Of a stretch of DNA of 64,000 nt, positions 54,043-63,451 are shown one piece after another; position 1 is the stretch's first letter; each line of letters starts with the position of its first letter. A program made the position numbers and the translations under genes. Origin of the DNA: JAKFWF01 sp963741505 (lineage in GTDB: Bacteria; Pseudomonadota; Alphaproteobacteria; Rhizobiales; Hyphomicrobiaceae); the NCBI GenBank assembly GCA_963741505.1, contig CAVUIJ010000035.1, positions 62,001 through 126,000 of the forward strand, written 5' to 3'. The notes under the pieces were generated by a model. That model made no database searches and was not told the DNA's origin. It was given only the letters and a program-made list of their open reading frames with translations.

Positions 54043-55137
54043 ATGTCACATAACACGTTCGGTCACCTGTTCCGCGTCACCACCTGGGGTGAAAGTCACG
54101 GCCCGGCGATAGGCTGCGTGGTCGATGGCTGTCCGCCCGGCATTGCCCTTGTGGCAGAGGACATTCAGGCGTTTCTCGACAAGCGGCGGCCGGGGCAGTC
54201 GCGCTATACAACTCAGCGCCAGGAGCCGGACGCGGTCAGGATTCTGTCCGGCGTATTCGCCGACGATGGCGGGGTGCAGGTGACGACTGGCACTCCGATT
54301 GCGCTCGAGATCGGGAATGTCGACCAGAAGTCGAAGGACTACGGCGATATCAAGGACAAGTTCCGCCCGGGCCATGCCGACTTCACCTACTGGGAGAAAT
54401 ACGGCATTCGCGACTATCGCGGCGGCGGCCGGTCGTCGGCGCGGGAGACGGCGAGCCGGGTTGCGGCCGGGGCGGTCGCACGCAAGGTGCTCGCCGGCGT
54501 CACCGTTCGCGGTGCCCTCGTCCAGATGGGGCCGCATAAGATCGACCGTTCGAAGTGGGACTGGGCGGCAGTCGAGGCCAACCCGTTCTTCTGCCCCGAT
54601 GCCGCCAGTGCTGTTGTCTGGGAAGGCTATCTCGACGGCGTGCGCAAGGCGGGCTCATCCTGCGGCGCGGTGATCGAGGTGGTGGCCGATGGCGTGCCGG
54701 CAGGGCTCGGCGCACCGGTCTACGGCAAGCTCGACCAGGACTTGGCATCAGCGATGATGAGCATCAATGCGGTCAAGGGCGTCGAGATCGGCGATGGGTT
54801 CGACGCCGCCGCGCTCTCGGGCGAGGACAACGCCGACGAGATCCGCATCGGCAACGACGGCCGGCCGCTGTTCCTGTCGAACCACGCCGGCGGCATCCTC
54901 GGCGGCATCTCGACCGGGCAGCCGATCGTGTGCCGGTTCGCGGTCAAGCCGACGTCGTCGATCCTCACCGCCCGGCGCACGATCGACCGGCACGGCGCCG
55001 AAACCGAGATCATGACCAAGGGCCGCCACGACCCTTGCGTCGGCATTCGCGCGGTGCCGGTTGGGGAAGCGATGATGGCGATTGTGCTCGCCGATCACCT
55101 CTTGCGTCATCGCGGCCAGGTCGGGGCGCAATGCTGA
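54043..55137 (+). CDS. aroC: Chorismate synthase
   Basis: A 364-residue FMN-dependent enzyme catalysing the last shikimate step, EPSP to chorismate. Signature motifs: TWGESHGPAIGCVVDGCPPG, RRPGQSRYTTQRQEPD, RGGGRSSARETASRVAAGAVA and the C-terminal RHDPCVGIRAVPVGEAM. CGGAG lies just upstream of ATG 54043, and an open frame upstream is non-coding. Confidence 0.96.
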   Translation: MSHNTFGHLFRVTTWGESHGPAIGCVVDGCPPGIALVAEDIQAFLDKRRPGQSRYTTQRQEPDAVRILSGVFADDGGVQVTTGTPIALEIGNVDQKSKDYGDIKDKFRPGHADFTYWEKYGIRDYRGGGRSSARETASRVAAGAVARKVLAGVTVRGALVQMGPHKIDRSKWDWAAVEANPFFCPDAASAVVWEGYLDGVRKAGSSCGAVIEVVADGVPAGLGAPVYGKLDQDLASAMMSINAVKGVEIGDGFDAAALSGEDNADEIRIGNDGRPLFLSNHAGGILGGISTGQPIVCRFAVKPTSSILTARRTIDRHGAETEIMTKGRHDPCVGIRAVPVGEAMMAIVLADHLLRHRGQVGAQC

Positions 55138-55210
55138 TGGCGACCGCGGCCAGGCACTCGGGTCGCTGCGCGGGCATTGCTGGGGAGCCGGCAGCGCTAT
55201 TCCTATCGCG

Positions 55211-55636
55211 CTGATCATTTCAGTTCCCGCGTTCCCCGACGATGCGCCGGTGATCGTCTACGACGGCGTCTGCGTGCTTTGCTCGAAGGCAATGCGGGCG
55301 ATCGCGCGACGCGACCGGCGGCAGCGCTTCCGCTATGTCAGCGGGCAATCCAGGCTTGGCGCAGCGCTGTTCCGGCATTATGGGCTCGACCCGCAGAATT
55401 TCGAGACCGTGCTGCTTGTCGAGGACGGCCAAGCTTATGGCAAGCTCGACATGGCGCGGCGGGTGGCGACCGAGATCGGCGGGCCGTGGCGGCTGTTCGA
55501 GCTGTTTGCAATCTGCCCCAGCGCCATGCAGGACTGGTGCTACGATCTGGTGGCCCAGAATCGCTATCGTCTGTTCGGCCGCAGTGACGTGTGCATCGCG
55601 CCGGACCCGAGCTGGCGGCAACGCATAATCGAATAG
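55211..55636 (+). CDS. DCC family thiol-disulfide oxidoreductase (start unresolved)
   Basis: A protein of at most about 141 residues with the DCC motif VYDGVCVLCSKAM and the later helices (YGLDPQNFETVLLVEDGQAYGK, CPSAMQDWCYDLVAQNRYRLFG). The active site is C-x-x-C near the N-terminus. No conventional start sits where the family begins: in frame there are only a CTG at 55211, an ATG at 55082 inside aroC and a GTG at 55250 that would cut the PDDAP residues. An unseen indel is possible. Confidence 0.7.
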   Translation: MIISVPAFPDDAPVIVYDGVCVLCSKAMRAIARRDRRQRFRYVSGQSRLGAALFRHYGLDPQNFETVLLVEDGQAYGKLDMARRVATEIGGPWRLFELFAICPSAMQDWCYDLVAQNRYRLFGRSDVCIAPDPSWRQRIIE

Positions 55637-55646
55637 GGGGAAGATC

Positions 55647-56369
55647 GTGGACGCGAAGTCGAAGGTCAAGGCGGTGGTGTTCGACGTGTTCGGCACGGTC
55701 GTCGACTGGCGGGGCTCGACCATCGCCGAGCTCAGGAGCTTTGCGCGCGGGCGGGGCCTCGAGTTCGACGCCGAGAAATTCGCCGACGAGTGGCGCGGTC
55801 TCTATCAGCCCGGCATGGAAGAGGTGCGGGCCGGGCGGCGGCCTTTTGCAATTCTCGACGACCTGCATCGCGAGAGCCTGCTGAAGCTGCTCGACAGCAA
55901 CGGCATCGGCGGCCTTGCGAGCCACGAGATCGAGCATCTCGTCACCATTTGGCATCGATTGCATCCCTGGCCGGATATGCGCTCCGGGTTGGCGCGGCTC
56001 GCCACCCGGGTGATCACCGGCACGCTGTCGAACGGTAACATGGGATTGCTGACGCGCCTCGCCAAATTCGGTCATCTGCCGTTCGACGTGATCCTCGGTG
56101 CCGAACCGGCTCAGGCCTATAAGCCGATGCCGGAGGCCTATCTGCGAACGGCCAAACTATTGAACCTTGCGCCCGAGGAGATGATGCTGGCGGCCGCCCA
56201 CAACGACGACCTCGCGGCAGCGGCGGCGGTCGGCTATCGCACCGCCTTCATCGTGCGGCCGATGGAGAAGGGCCCGCACCAGACTGTCGACCTCATCGCC
56301 GCGCAGCCGTGGGACGTCGTCACCGACAGTTGCCACGGATTAGCCGATGCCCTGGGGTGCGCAAAATGA
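55647..56369 (+). CDS. Haloacid dehalogenase type II
   Basis: A 240-residue HAD hydrolase of the L-2-haloacid dehalogenase branch: nucleophile motif VVFDVFGTVVDW, then GTLSNGN (motif II), the Lys in YKPMPEAY and the acidic motif AAHNDDLAAAAAVG. Such enzymes dehalogenate 2-haloacids or hydrolyse small phosphoesters. It starts at GTG 55647 after GGGGGA and overlaps the next gene by ATGA. Confidence 0.86.
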   Translation: MDAKSKVKAVVFDVFGTVVDWRGSTIAELRSFARGRGLEFDAEKFADEWRGLYQPGMEEVRAGRRPFAILDDLHRESLLKLLDSNGIGGLASHEIEHLVTIWHRLHPWPDMRSGLARLATRVITGTLSNGNMGLLTRLAKFGHLPFDVILGAEPAQAYKPMPEAYLRTAKLLNLAPEEMMLAAAHNDDLAAAAAVGYRTAFIVRPMEKGPHQTVDLIAAQPWDVVTDSCHGLADALGCAK

Positions 56370-56833
56370 AGTCACCGAACTCGATCGCCGATCTCGTGGT
56401 CGGCGCCCATCACACGGCCTTCAGCTGCCGTGACTACGAGGCTGCCCGCCGCTTCTTCGTCGACATCTTGGGCTTCAAGGTCGTGGGCGAAATGCTCGAT
56501 CGCAGCGGCGACGGCCTCGATGTGGTGGTCGCCATGCCGGGCGCCCGTTGTAGCTGGGCGATGCTGGAGATGGGCGGCTATCACATCGAGCTGTTCAAGT
56601 GGCTCGCCCCCGCCGACGGCCGCAAGCTCGAGATGCGGCAGAACGACATCGGCTATACCCACATTTGCATGCAGGTACGCAATATCGACGAGGTCCACCG
56701 GCGGCTCACCGCTGCCGGCTATCAGCCGCTGTCGCAGCCCGGCAATATGCGGGAGGGTCGGGCGAAACCGTTCTATGCCAAGGGGCCGGAGGGCTGCATC
56801 GTCGAATTCTGCGAATATCCGATGGGGGCTTAG
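56366..56833 (+). CDS. VOC family protein (glyoxalase/epimerase-like)
   Basis: A 155-residue metal enzyme of the vicinal oxygen chelate superfamily, with the four metal positions at HHTAF, YHIELFKW, GYTHICMQV and IVEFCEYP. The GFKVVGEMLD and paired beta-alpha-beta-beta units are clear. Substrate unknown. It is coupled to the HAD gene by ATGA, so the two probably act together. Confidence 0.87.
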   Translation: MKSPNSIADLVVGAHHTAFSCRDYEAARRFFVDILGFKVVGEMLDRSGDGLDVVVAMPGARCSWAMLEMGGYHIELFKWLAPADGRKLEMRQNDIGYTHICMQVRNIDEVHRRLTAAGYQPLSQPGNMREGRAKPFYAKGPEGCIVEFCEYPMGA

Positions 56834-56997
56834 GCTGCGAATTTCGGGCCGGGTGAGCCGACAACCGCTGCCGCCGGGATCGTTGAACAATTTGTTTCGT
56901 CGGCCCAAAGGCCGTAGCCATCGGGGCCTTGCGCGGTCTAACAATGCGGGCGGGAGCGATTCGCGTGCAACGCGTCATCATTGCCTGGAGACCAGAC

Positions 56998-57387
56998 ATG
57001 GACTTTCTGAAGCCCTACACGTCGCAGATCCTGAGCCTGTTCCGGATCATGTCCGGCTTGCTGTTCCTGCAGCACGGCACCACCAAGTACCTGGGCATCC
57101 CGGTCGGCCCGCAAAACAATGCCTCGCCGATGACGATGGGCGGCGCTGCCGGCGTATTCGAGCTGGTCGGCGGTATCATGCTGGTGCTCGGCTTGTTCAC
57201 CCGCCCGGTCGCGTTCATCCTATCCGGCGTGATGGCGGTTGCCTATTTCTATGCGCACGCGCCGCGCGGGTTCTACCCGATCCTCAACGCCGGCGAGCTG
57301 GCGATCATGTACTGCTTCGCGTTCCTCTACCTCGCTGCGGCCGGTGGCGGCGCCTGGAGTGTCGATCGCGCCCGTGGCGGCGACTGA
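56998..57387 (+). CDS. DoxX family membrane protein
   Basis: A 129-residue protein with four hydrophobic segments and the DoxX signature FRIMSGLLFLQHGTTKYLG, then GVFELVGGIMLVLGLFTRPVAFI and the Pro/Tyr-rich FYAHAPRGFYPILNAGELAIMY. DoxX proteins support envelope redox homeostasis. Convergent with the methyltransferase gene, 5 bases apart. Confidence 0.9.
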   Translation: MDFLKPYTSQILSLFRIMSGLLFLQHGTTKYLGIPVGPQNNASPMTMGGAAGVFELVGGIMLVLGLFTRPVAFILSGVMAVAYFYAHAPRGFYPILNAGELAIMYCFAFLYLAAAGGGAWSVDRARGGD

Positions 57388-57392
57388 GAGCG

Positions 57393-58430
57393 TCACTCTT
57401 TCCGCCGCACCATCAGCTTCGATAGGAACACCGCGGCACTCGATACCGGCGCCAGCCCGGCGTCACTGAATAGGCGATCGAGGTCGTCGCTGGTGTACTG
57501 CTCATAGTAGGGCTCGTGGAACCGGTGCGGGAAGGCCTCGAGCAGGCCGTCCCAACCGGCACGGTCGCCCAGCTGCAGGCTGTCGATGAATACCAGGATG
57601 CCGCCGGGCTTGAGCACGCGCGCCATCTCGGCTGCGACGCGGCGGCGCACCAGCGCCGGCAGTTCGTGGAACAGGAAAATGCAGCTGACGATGTCCTGGC
57701 TGGCGTCGGCGAATGGCAGCTGCTCGGCGTTGGCGGTGACGAACGCGGCCGGACGCAGGTCGCCGATGTGCCGCTTGGCCTCGTCGAGATAGGCTACCGA
57801 CAGATCGAGCCCGGTAAGCTTCATCGCCGGGAACGCGAGGCGAACCTGGCGCAGGAAGCGGCCGGTGCCGCAGGCAACATCGAGCATCGAAAGCTGGCGC
57901 TGGTCGCGGCCACGGACGAATTCAGCGATCGGCCGCAGGCCCGAACGGCGCATGGCGTTGGCGCTGCCGTAGAACAGCGTCTCGACCTGCACGTCATAGA
58001 GCTTGGCCGAGTCCTCAGACAGGTAGCCGCCGGTCTGGAAGTGGAAGTCCTGGGTGAAATAGTCGGGCAGGCCCTCGGCGGCAGGCTCGCGGCGGGCGGT
58101 GCCGGCATCGGCTGACTGCCGGCGGCGCACCGCCTCGGGCAGATCGGCCATCATCAGCCGTAGCCGCGCTAGGTGATCGGCAAGCGAGCCGGTCTCGTCC
58201 GTCATCGGTGGATAGAGCCCCTCGCGCACCGCCTTGGCGTCAGCGAGAAACACGTTGGCGAGGTCGGCCAGCAGCTCCTGGCGGCCAGGCACTGGTTGCG
58301 ACGGCCGGTAGACCGCCTTGCCGCCGAGCTGCTCGACTCGCCGGTCGAGCAGCCAGTTGATGCCGTAGTACCAGCCGAAGCGTGCGGTATTGCCCGCGAT
58401 CTGGGCCGCCTGCTGCAGCGGATGGGTCAT
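57393..58430 (-). CDS. Class I SAM-dependent methyltransferase
   Basis: A 345-residue protein. The SAM-binding core (from about 175) is DVACGTGRFLRQV, LTGLDLSVAYLDEAKRH, ANAEQLPFADASQDIVSCIF and the VLKPGGILVFIDS strand. The first half is a helical domain with no clear homology. Methyl acceptor unknown. ATG 58430 is chosen at the first conserved residue (MTHPLQQAAQ). Confidence 0.87.
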   Translation of the reverse strand: MTHPLQQAAQIAGNTARFGWYYGINWLLDRRVEQLGGKAVYRPSQPVPGRQELLADLANVFLADAKAVREGLYPPMTDETGSLADHLARLRLMMADLPEAVRRRQSADAGTARREPAAEGLPDYFTQDFHFQTGGYLSEDSAKLYDVQVETLFYGSANAMRRSGLRPIAEFVRGRDQRQLSMLDVACGTGRFLRQVRLAFPAMKLTGLDLSVAYLDEAKRHIGDLRPAAFVTANAEQLPFADASQDIVSCIFLFHELPALVRRRVAAEMARVLKPGGILVFIDSLQLGDRAGWDGLLEAFPHRFHEPYYEQYTSDDLDRLFSDAGLAPVSSAAVFLSKLMVRRKE

Positions 58431-58546
58431 GGCCTTGCCTCGTCCTTGGACAATGACAATGTGGGCCACCGACCGGTGACGTGCAACTTGACGCTTGCGC
58501 GCAGGGTGAGGGACGGTATCGCAGCACATTCGAGGATCAAGGGCGC

Positions 58547-59263
58547 ATGCGGGGCTCGCAGAATATAGTCATCCTGACCGGCGCCGGCCTTTCCGCCGAG
58601 TTGGGCCTGGCGACATTTCGCGACAAGGGCGGCATCTGGTCGAAGTTCAGGATCGAGGACGTGGCGACGCCGGAAGCCTTCGCGCGTGATCCCGAGCGCG
58701 TGCAATCGTTCTACAACATCCGCCGCCGCGATCTCCTCACGGCGCGGCCGAACGCGGCGCATCTGGCACTTGCGCGGCTCGAGCGCGAGCACTCAGGCAA
58801 TGTCCTGGTCGTCACCCAGAACATCGATGCGCTGCACGAGGCGGCCGGCCAGCGCCATCTGATCCACATGCACGGCGAGCTGCTGAAGGCGCGGTGCCTC
58901 GCCTGCGACGCCCGCTCGCCGTGGCGCGAAGACATGACGGCCGTTTCAGTGTGTCCGCGGTGCCAGGCGATCGGCCGCTTGCGTCCCGACGTCGTCTGGT
59001 TCGGCGAGATGCCCTACCACATGGAGGCGATCGAGGACGCGCTGCGGCAGGCAGATCTCTTCGTCTCGATCGGCACCAGTGGCAGCGTCTATCCGGCCGC
59101 GGGGTTCGTGGCGGCGGCGCGCCGCGCCGGCGGGCGCACGGTCGAGCTCAATCTCGAGCCATCGGAAGGGGTGAGCCTGTTCCACGAAGCGCTGCACGGC
59201 CTGGCGACGCAGGTGGTACCCGATTTCGTCGGCGGGTTGCTGCGGGACGGGTTCAGGCCATGA
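58547..59263 (+). CDS. cobB: NAD-dependent deacylase, sirtuin (class III-type)
   Basis: A 238-residue sirtuin. Motifs: GAGLSAELGLATFRD, TQNID, catalytic H109 in HMHG, zinc C117-x2-C120 and C136-x2-C139, and the C-terminal GTSGSVYPAAG and VELNLEP. The Y56-x2-R59 pair in FYNIRRR marks class III sirtuins that remove succinyl/malonyl groups. It overlaps the LysR gene by ATGA. Confidence 0.92.
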   Translation: MRGSQNIVILTGAGLSAELGLATFRDKGGIWSKFRIEDVATPEAFARDPERVQSFYNIRRRDLLTARPNAAHLALARLEREHSGNVLVVTQNIDALHEAAGQRHLIHMHGELLKARCLACDARSPWREDMTAVSVCPRCQAIGRLRPDVVWFGEMPYHMEAIEDALRQADLFVSIGTSGSVYPAAGFVAAARRAGGRTVELNLEPSEGVSLFHEALHGLATQVVPDFVGGLLRDGFRP

Positions 59264-60141
59264 ACCTGACGCTGGTCCTCGCCTTCCACAAGGTCGCCGC
59301 CGCCGGCAGCTTCACCCATGCCGCGCGCATGTCGGGGGTGAGCCAGCCGACGCTGTCGGGCCAGGTGCGGGTGCTGGAGAAGACGATCGGCAAGCGGTTG
59401 TTCGAACGCACCGGCAGGCGCGTGCGGTTGACCGAGGCCGGCGAGGCGCTGTTCGCGGCAACCTCACGGCTCGCCGATGCCGTCGGCGGCGTCGAGCGCG
59501 TGCTCGACGGCAGCCAGGGCGAGCGTGCGGGCGTGCTGCGGGTCAGCGCCGACAGTGCCGTGCACGTCTTGCCCGTACTCGGCCAGATGAAGCGTTCGGC
59601 CGGCGAGCTCAATTTCTCGTTGCGCATCTCGAACTCGGCCGAGGTCACAGCCCAGGTCCTCAACGAGGAGGTCGACGTCGGGGTCATGGCGCGGGCGCCG
59701 GCCGATCCCCGACTGGCGTCAGCGAAGATCAGGCATGATCGGCTGGTGCTGCTCGTTTCGCGGCGCGATCCGTTGGCGGTGCGCAAGCGCATCAAACTAG
59801 CCGATTTCGCCGGTCGCGATCTCGTGGTGCGCGAGCGCGGCTCGATCACCCGCGAGGTGATCGAGCAGCAACTGGTCTCGGCCAACATCCGCACCGGCCA
59901 GGTGTTCGATGTCGCCACCCGCGAGGCCGTGCGCGAGGCGGTGGCGGCAGGCTTCGGTGCCGGCGTGGTGTTCGCCAGCGAAGCCGGCAACGACGCGCGG
60001 TTGACGACACTCGCCATCCAGGGCGGCGACTTGAGCGTGGCCGAATACGCGATCTGCCGGGCCGAGCGCCGGCGGGTGCCGCTGATCGCCCAGTTCTTTG
60101 ACGCGGCGGCACGGATGGCGGCGAACAATCGTTGGCTGTGA
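59260..60141 (+). CDS. LysR family transcriptional regulator
   Basis: A 293-residue LTTR with an N-terminal winged HTH (residues 1-60, GSFTHAARMSGVSQPTLSGQ) and a periplasmic-binding-like effector domain. The pattern resembles regulators of aminophosphonate or amino-acid catabolism. The gene overlaps cobB and is followed by the omega-transaminase, which it may control. Effector unknown. Confidence 0.9.
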   Translation: MNLTLVLAFHKVAAAGSFTHAARMSGVSQPTLSGQVRVLEKTIGKRLFERTGRRVRLTEAGEALFAATSRLADAVGGVERVLDGSQGERAGVLRVSADSAVHVLPVLGQMKRSAGELNFSLRISNSAEVTAQVLNEEVDVGVMARAPADPRLASAKIRHDRLVLLVSRRDPLAVRKRIKLADFAGRDLVVRERGSITREVIEQQLVSANIRTGQVFDVATREAVREAVAAGFGAGVVFASEAGNDARLTTLAIQGGDLSVAEYAICRAERRRVPLIAQFFDAAARMAANNRWL

Positions 60142-60327
60142 GGGTCGAACGGTGCCTGGCTTCAGCCTGGCACCGCCTCGCAGTTCAGCAGCCAGCATCT
60201 CCGCGCGACCATCGGCGCTGTCGTTCCCCTGGCTTTCGGTGCCAAATGCCGCGTGCTAGGGTTCAAATACCGTACCAATTCAATTCGCCCGGCGGACCTG
60301 TCCCGCCGGCCAACCCCTGGAGGACCC

Positions 60328-61656
60328 ATGGCCCCGCTGGACATGAAACCCAACGAGCTCGAACCCTATTGGATGCCGTTCACGCCGAACCGGTCTTTCA
60401 AGAAGAAGCCGCGGCTGTTTTCCGGCGCCAAGGATATGCATTTCCTCACGCCGGACGGCCGCAAGGTGATCGATAGCTCGTCCGGCCTATTCTGCGTCAA
60501 CGCCGGCCATTGCCGCGCGCCGATCGTCGAGGCGATCCAGCAGGCCGCTGCCAAGCTCGATTTCGCGCCGCCCTTCCAGTATGGCCACCCGCAGGTGTTC
60601 GAGCTGTCGTCGAGGCTGGCGCTGTTGGCGCCGGGCGATCTCGACTACGCGCTCTTTGCCAACTCCGGCTCGGAAGCCGTCGACACCGCGCTTAAAGTTG
60701 CGCTCGCCTATCACAAGGCGCGCGGCGAGGGCGCCCGCACCCGCTTCATCGGCCGCGAGCGCGGCTATCACGGCGTCAACTTCGGTGGCCTCTCGGTCGG
60801 CGGCATGGTCGCCAACCGCAAGGCCTTCGGCAACATGCTGCAGGGCGTCGATCATCTGCCGACGACCTATGATCGCTCAAAGCAGGCGTTCTCGATCGGC
60901 GAGCCGGAGTGGGGCGCGCACCTGGCCGACGAGCTGCTGCGCATGATCAACCTGCACGACGCCTCGACCATCGCCGCCGTCATCGTCGAGCCGGTGGCGG
61001 GCTCGACGGGGTGCCTCGCGCCGCCCAAGGGCTACCTCGAGCGGCTGCGCAAGATCACCGCCGACCACGGTATCCTGCTGATCTTCGACGAGGTGATCAC
61101 CGCGTTCGGTCGCCTCGGCCACGCGTTTGCTTCCGAGCGCTTCAACGTCGTGCCGGACATGATCACCTTCGCCAAGGGCGTCAACAATGGCTCGGTGCCG
61201 ATGTCCGGCGTGATGGTGAGGAAGGGCATCTACGAGACGCATATGACCGGCCCCGACTATCTGGTCGAGCTGTTCCACGGCTACACCTACTCAGGCCATC
61301 CGCTGGCGGTCGCAGCCGGCATCGCGACGCTCAACCTCTATCGCGACGAGGGGCTGTTCGAAAAGGCAAAGAAGCACGAGAAGCTGTTCGGCGAGCTGAT
61401 GATGAGCCTCAAGTCGGAGCCGAACGTCGCCGACATCCGCCCGATCGGCCTGATGTGCGGCATCGATCTCAATCCAGCAGGCGGCAAGCCCGGTATGCGC
61501 GGCTACGAGGCGATCGAACGCATGTATCACGAGCACGACCTCTATTGCCGCGTCACCGCGGACACGTTGATCGTGGCGCCGCCGCTGATCGCAAGTGAAA
61601 GCGACTTGACGCAGATCCGCGACAAGATCGCCACGGTGCTGCGCGCGGTCGGATAA
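60328..61656 (+). CDS. Class III aminotransferase (omega-amino acid--pyruvate type)
   Basis: A 442-residue PLP enzyme. It contains the phosphate-binding SGSEAVDTALKVA region, GYHGVNFGGLSVGG, the Asp of FDEVITAFGRLG and the PLP Lys near 283 in TFAKGVNNGSVP. Such enzymes transaminate beta-alanine, GABA or other omega-amino acids with pyruvate; substrate unproven. A CTGGAGGA site precedes the ATG at 60328. A terminator follows. Confidence 0.9.
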   Translation: MAPLDMKPNELEPYWMPFTPNRSFKKKPRLFSGAKDMHFLTPDGRKVIDSSSGLFCVNAGHCRAPIVEAIQQAAAKLDFAPPFQYGHPQVFELSSRLALLAPGDLDYALFANSGSEAVDTALKVALAYHKARGEGARTRFIGRERGYHGVNFGGLSVGGMVANRKAFGNMLQGVDHLPTTYDRSKQAFSIGEPEWGAHLADELLRMINLHDASTIAAVIVEPVAGSTGCLAPPKGYLERLRKITADHGILLIFDEVITAFGRLGHAFASERFNVVPDMITFAKGVNNGSVPMSGVMVRKGIYETHMTGPDYLVELFHGYTYSGHPLAVAAGIATLNLYRDEGLFEKAKKHEKLFGELMMSLKSEPNVADIRPIGLMCGIDLNPAGGKPGMRGYEAIERMYHEHDLYCRVTADTLIVAPPLIASESDLTQIRDKIATVLRAVG

Positions 61657-61680
61657 TCCTGCGACGACGACATCGGTTTG

Positions 61681-61708
61681 AAACGGGGACCCTGGGGTCC
61701 CCGTTTTT
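61681..61708 (+). terminator. Intrinsic terminator after the aminotransferase gene
   Basis: AAACGGGGACC pairs with GGTCCCCGTTT over a CTGG loop and is followed by TT at the end of a five-T run. It lies 25 bases after the stop of the aminotransferase gene. Confidence 0.88.
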
Positions 61709-61850
61709 GTTGTCGGTGGCGACGGAAAACTGGTGATTGTGGTCCGGCGGCAGTTGCGCGGCGGCAATTGAGCCGGGAAAGTCGAAGCACAGGGCGAATC
61801 AGTTGGGAGGTTCCAACTCGTCGCCTGTTGCTCGAGGGTAGAAGACGTCG

Positions 61851-63418
61851 ATGCAGTCTGCGCCACCGCGTTCCGCCCATTCCCGCCGACCCCGCGATCC
61901 CGTTCGTGATGGGCTGGTGGTGGTATGCATGACGGTGGTGGCACTGGCGCTGGGCATCGGCCTGCATCTGCAGTTTGCGCTCGCCTTCTGGCTGGCAGTG
62001 GTGGCAGCGCTCTCAGTCTACGTGGCACTGCTGTCGACGCATATTCTGGTGCGGCGCAGCGACTACGTCGACGAATTGCGTCGCGAGCTGGTGCGGCTGG
62101 AAGCCAAGGCCGGTCCGTCGATTGGGCCGAGCCAGGGGACTGCCCAGCCCATCACTGCCGGCTACCAGCCGCCGCGGCGGCCTGGCGAGGCGCCGGCATC
62201 GACCAAAGGCATGGGTGACTACTGGAGTTTCACGCCGGCCGCCGCCGCCGGTATCGTCCCGATCGCGCCAGCCGCTGCGATGCATGTCGCAACGCCGCAT
62301 CCGGCACCGGATGCCGCCGCGCATCAACGCGATGCCGACGCCCAGCAGATCAACGCCGTGATCAAGAAGCTGGCGGCCGATATCACCCAGGGCCAGGCCG
62401 CGCTGGAACGGGCGCCGGAACCGTCGCTGGCGCCAGTAGCCATACCTGTCGCCATGTCGCTGCCGTCACCGCAGCAGATCGCCGATATCGACGATTCGGT
62501 CGCAGCACTACATGCCGCTGCCGATGCCATGCGCGAAGCCAGCCAGGTGACGGAACGGGCATTGCCGGCGCGCTCCGGCGACGAAGGCGACGAAGTCGAA
62601 CCTCTACGGCACCTTGCCTCGGCGCCGCCGCCGCTGCCGCCGACACGTCCCGACGATCTGGCCCACAGCCGGCTCGCCGCTGTTGCCGAGGCGCTCGAGC
62701 GTGAGCGGTTCGACGTCATGCTGGAGCCGATCCTCGGCCTCGACGACCGCCGTGCCCAGCATTACCTGGTCTCGGTTCGCCTGCGCGACGGCCTCGACGG
62801 TCTCAGCAATGAGCGGTCGGCGCCGGGCTCGGGGCTGCTGCCGCTGCTCGACGCGGTGAAGGTCGAGAGCGCCGCACGTGTCGCATGGCGCATGGAGGAT
62901 CGGGCGAAGCCTGGCGCGCTATTCTCGCAGTTGTCGGGCGAGAGCCTCGTCAGCGACCGCTTCCTCAACCGTTTCGCCGACACCTACCGCCAGGGCGATA
63001 CCCTGAGCGGCCGGCTGGTGCTGTCGTTCCGGCAATCGGAATTGCGCACCTTCTCGGAGCCGCAGTGGTCGACGCTGCGGGATATGGCCGACCTCGGCTT
63101 CCGCTTCTGCGTCGAAGAGATCACCACCCTCGACCAGGATTTTGCCGCGCTTGCGGTCGCCGGCTTCACCTTCGTGCGGCTCGAGGCCGACGTCTTCCTC
63201 GAGGGCCTGCCGGCGGAACGCGGACTGATCCCGGCGTCGGACATCTGCCGACACTTTGCGGGTCACGCGCTCGCTGTCATCGTCGGCGGCATCGGCGATG
63301 AGGCGGTATCTCAGAAATTGCAGAGCTACGGTGTCGAGCTCGGCCAGGGTGGCCTGTTCGGCTCGCCCGCCCGGTCAAGGCCGACGTGCTGCGCAACCCG
63401 CACGCGGCAGTGGCTTGA
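61851..63418 (+). CDS. Membrane-anchored degenerate EAL domain protein (-1 frameshift near 63367)
   Basis: A protein of about 522 residues after restoring one lost base near 63367; it then ends GSPRPVKADVLRNPHAAVA at 63418, as EAL proteins do, instead of reading on to 63440. Two membrane helices lie at about 22-65, followed by a long disordered linker and an EAL domain (from about 280: FDVMLEPILGLDD). The E-A-L signature is replaced (LVSVRLRD) and DDFGTG by TLDQDF, so c-di-GMP hydrolysis is unlikely and a regulatory or binding role is more probable. Confidence 0.8.
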
Positions 63419-63451
63419 ACGGGCGGAAGGCTGCGTTTAAGGCATAGCCGC

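Noticed and set aside
60258..60280. GGGTTCAAATA resembling the T-loop of a tRNA.
   Set aside because: No acceptor, D or anticodon arm can be folded around it.
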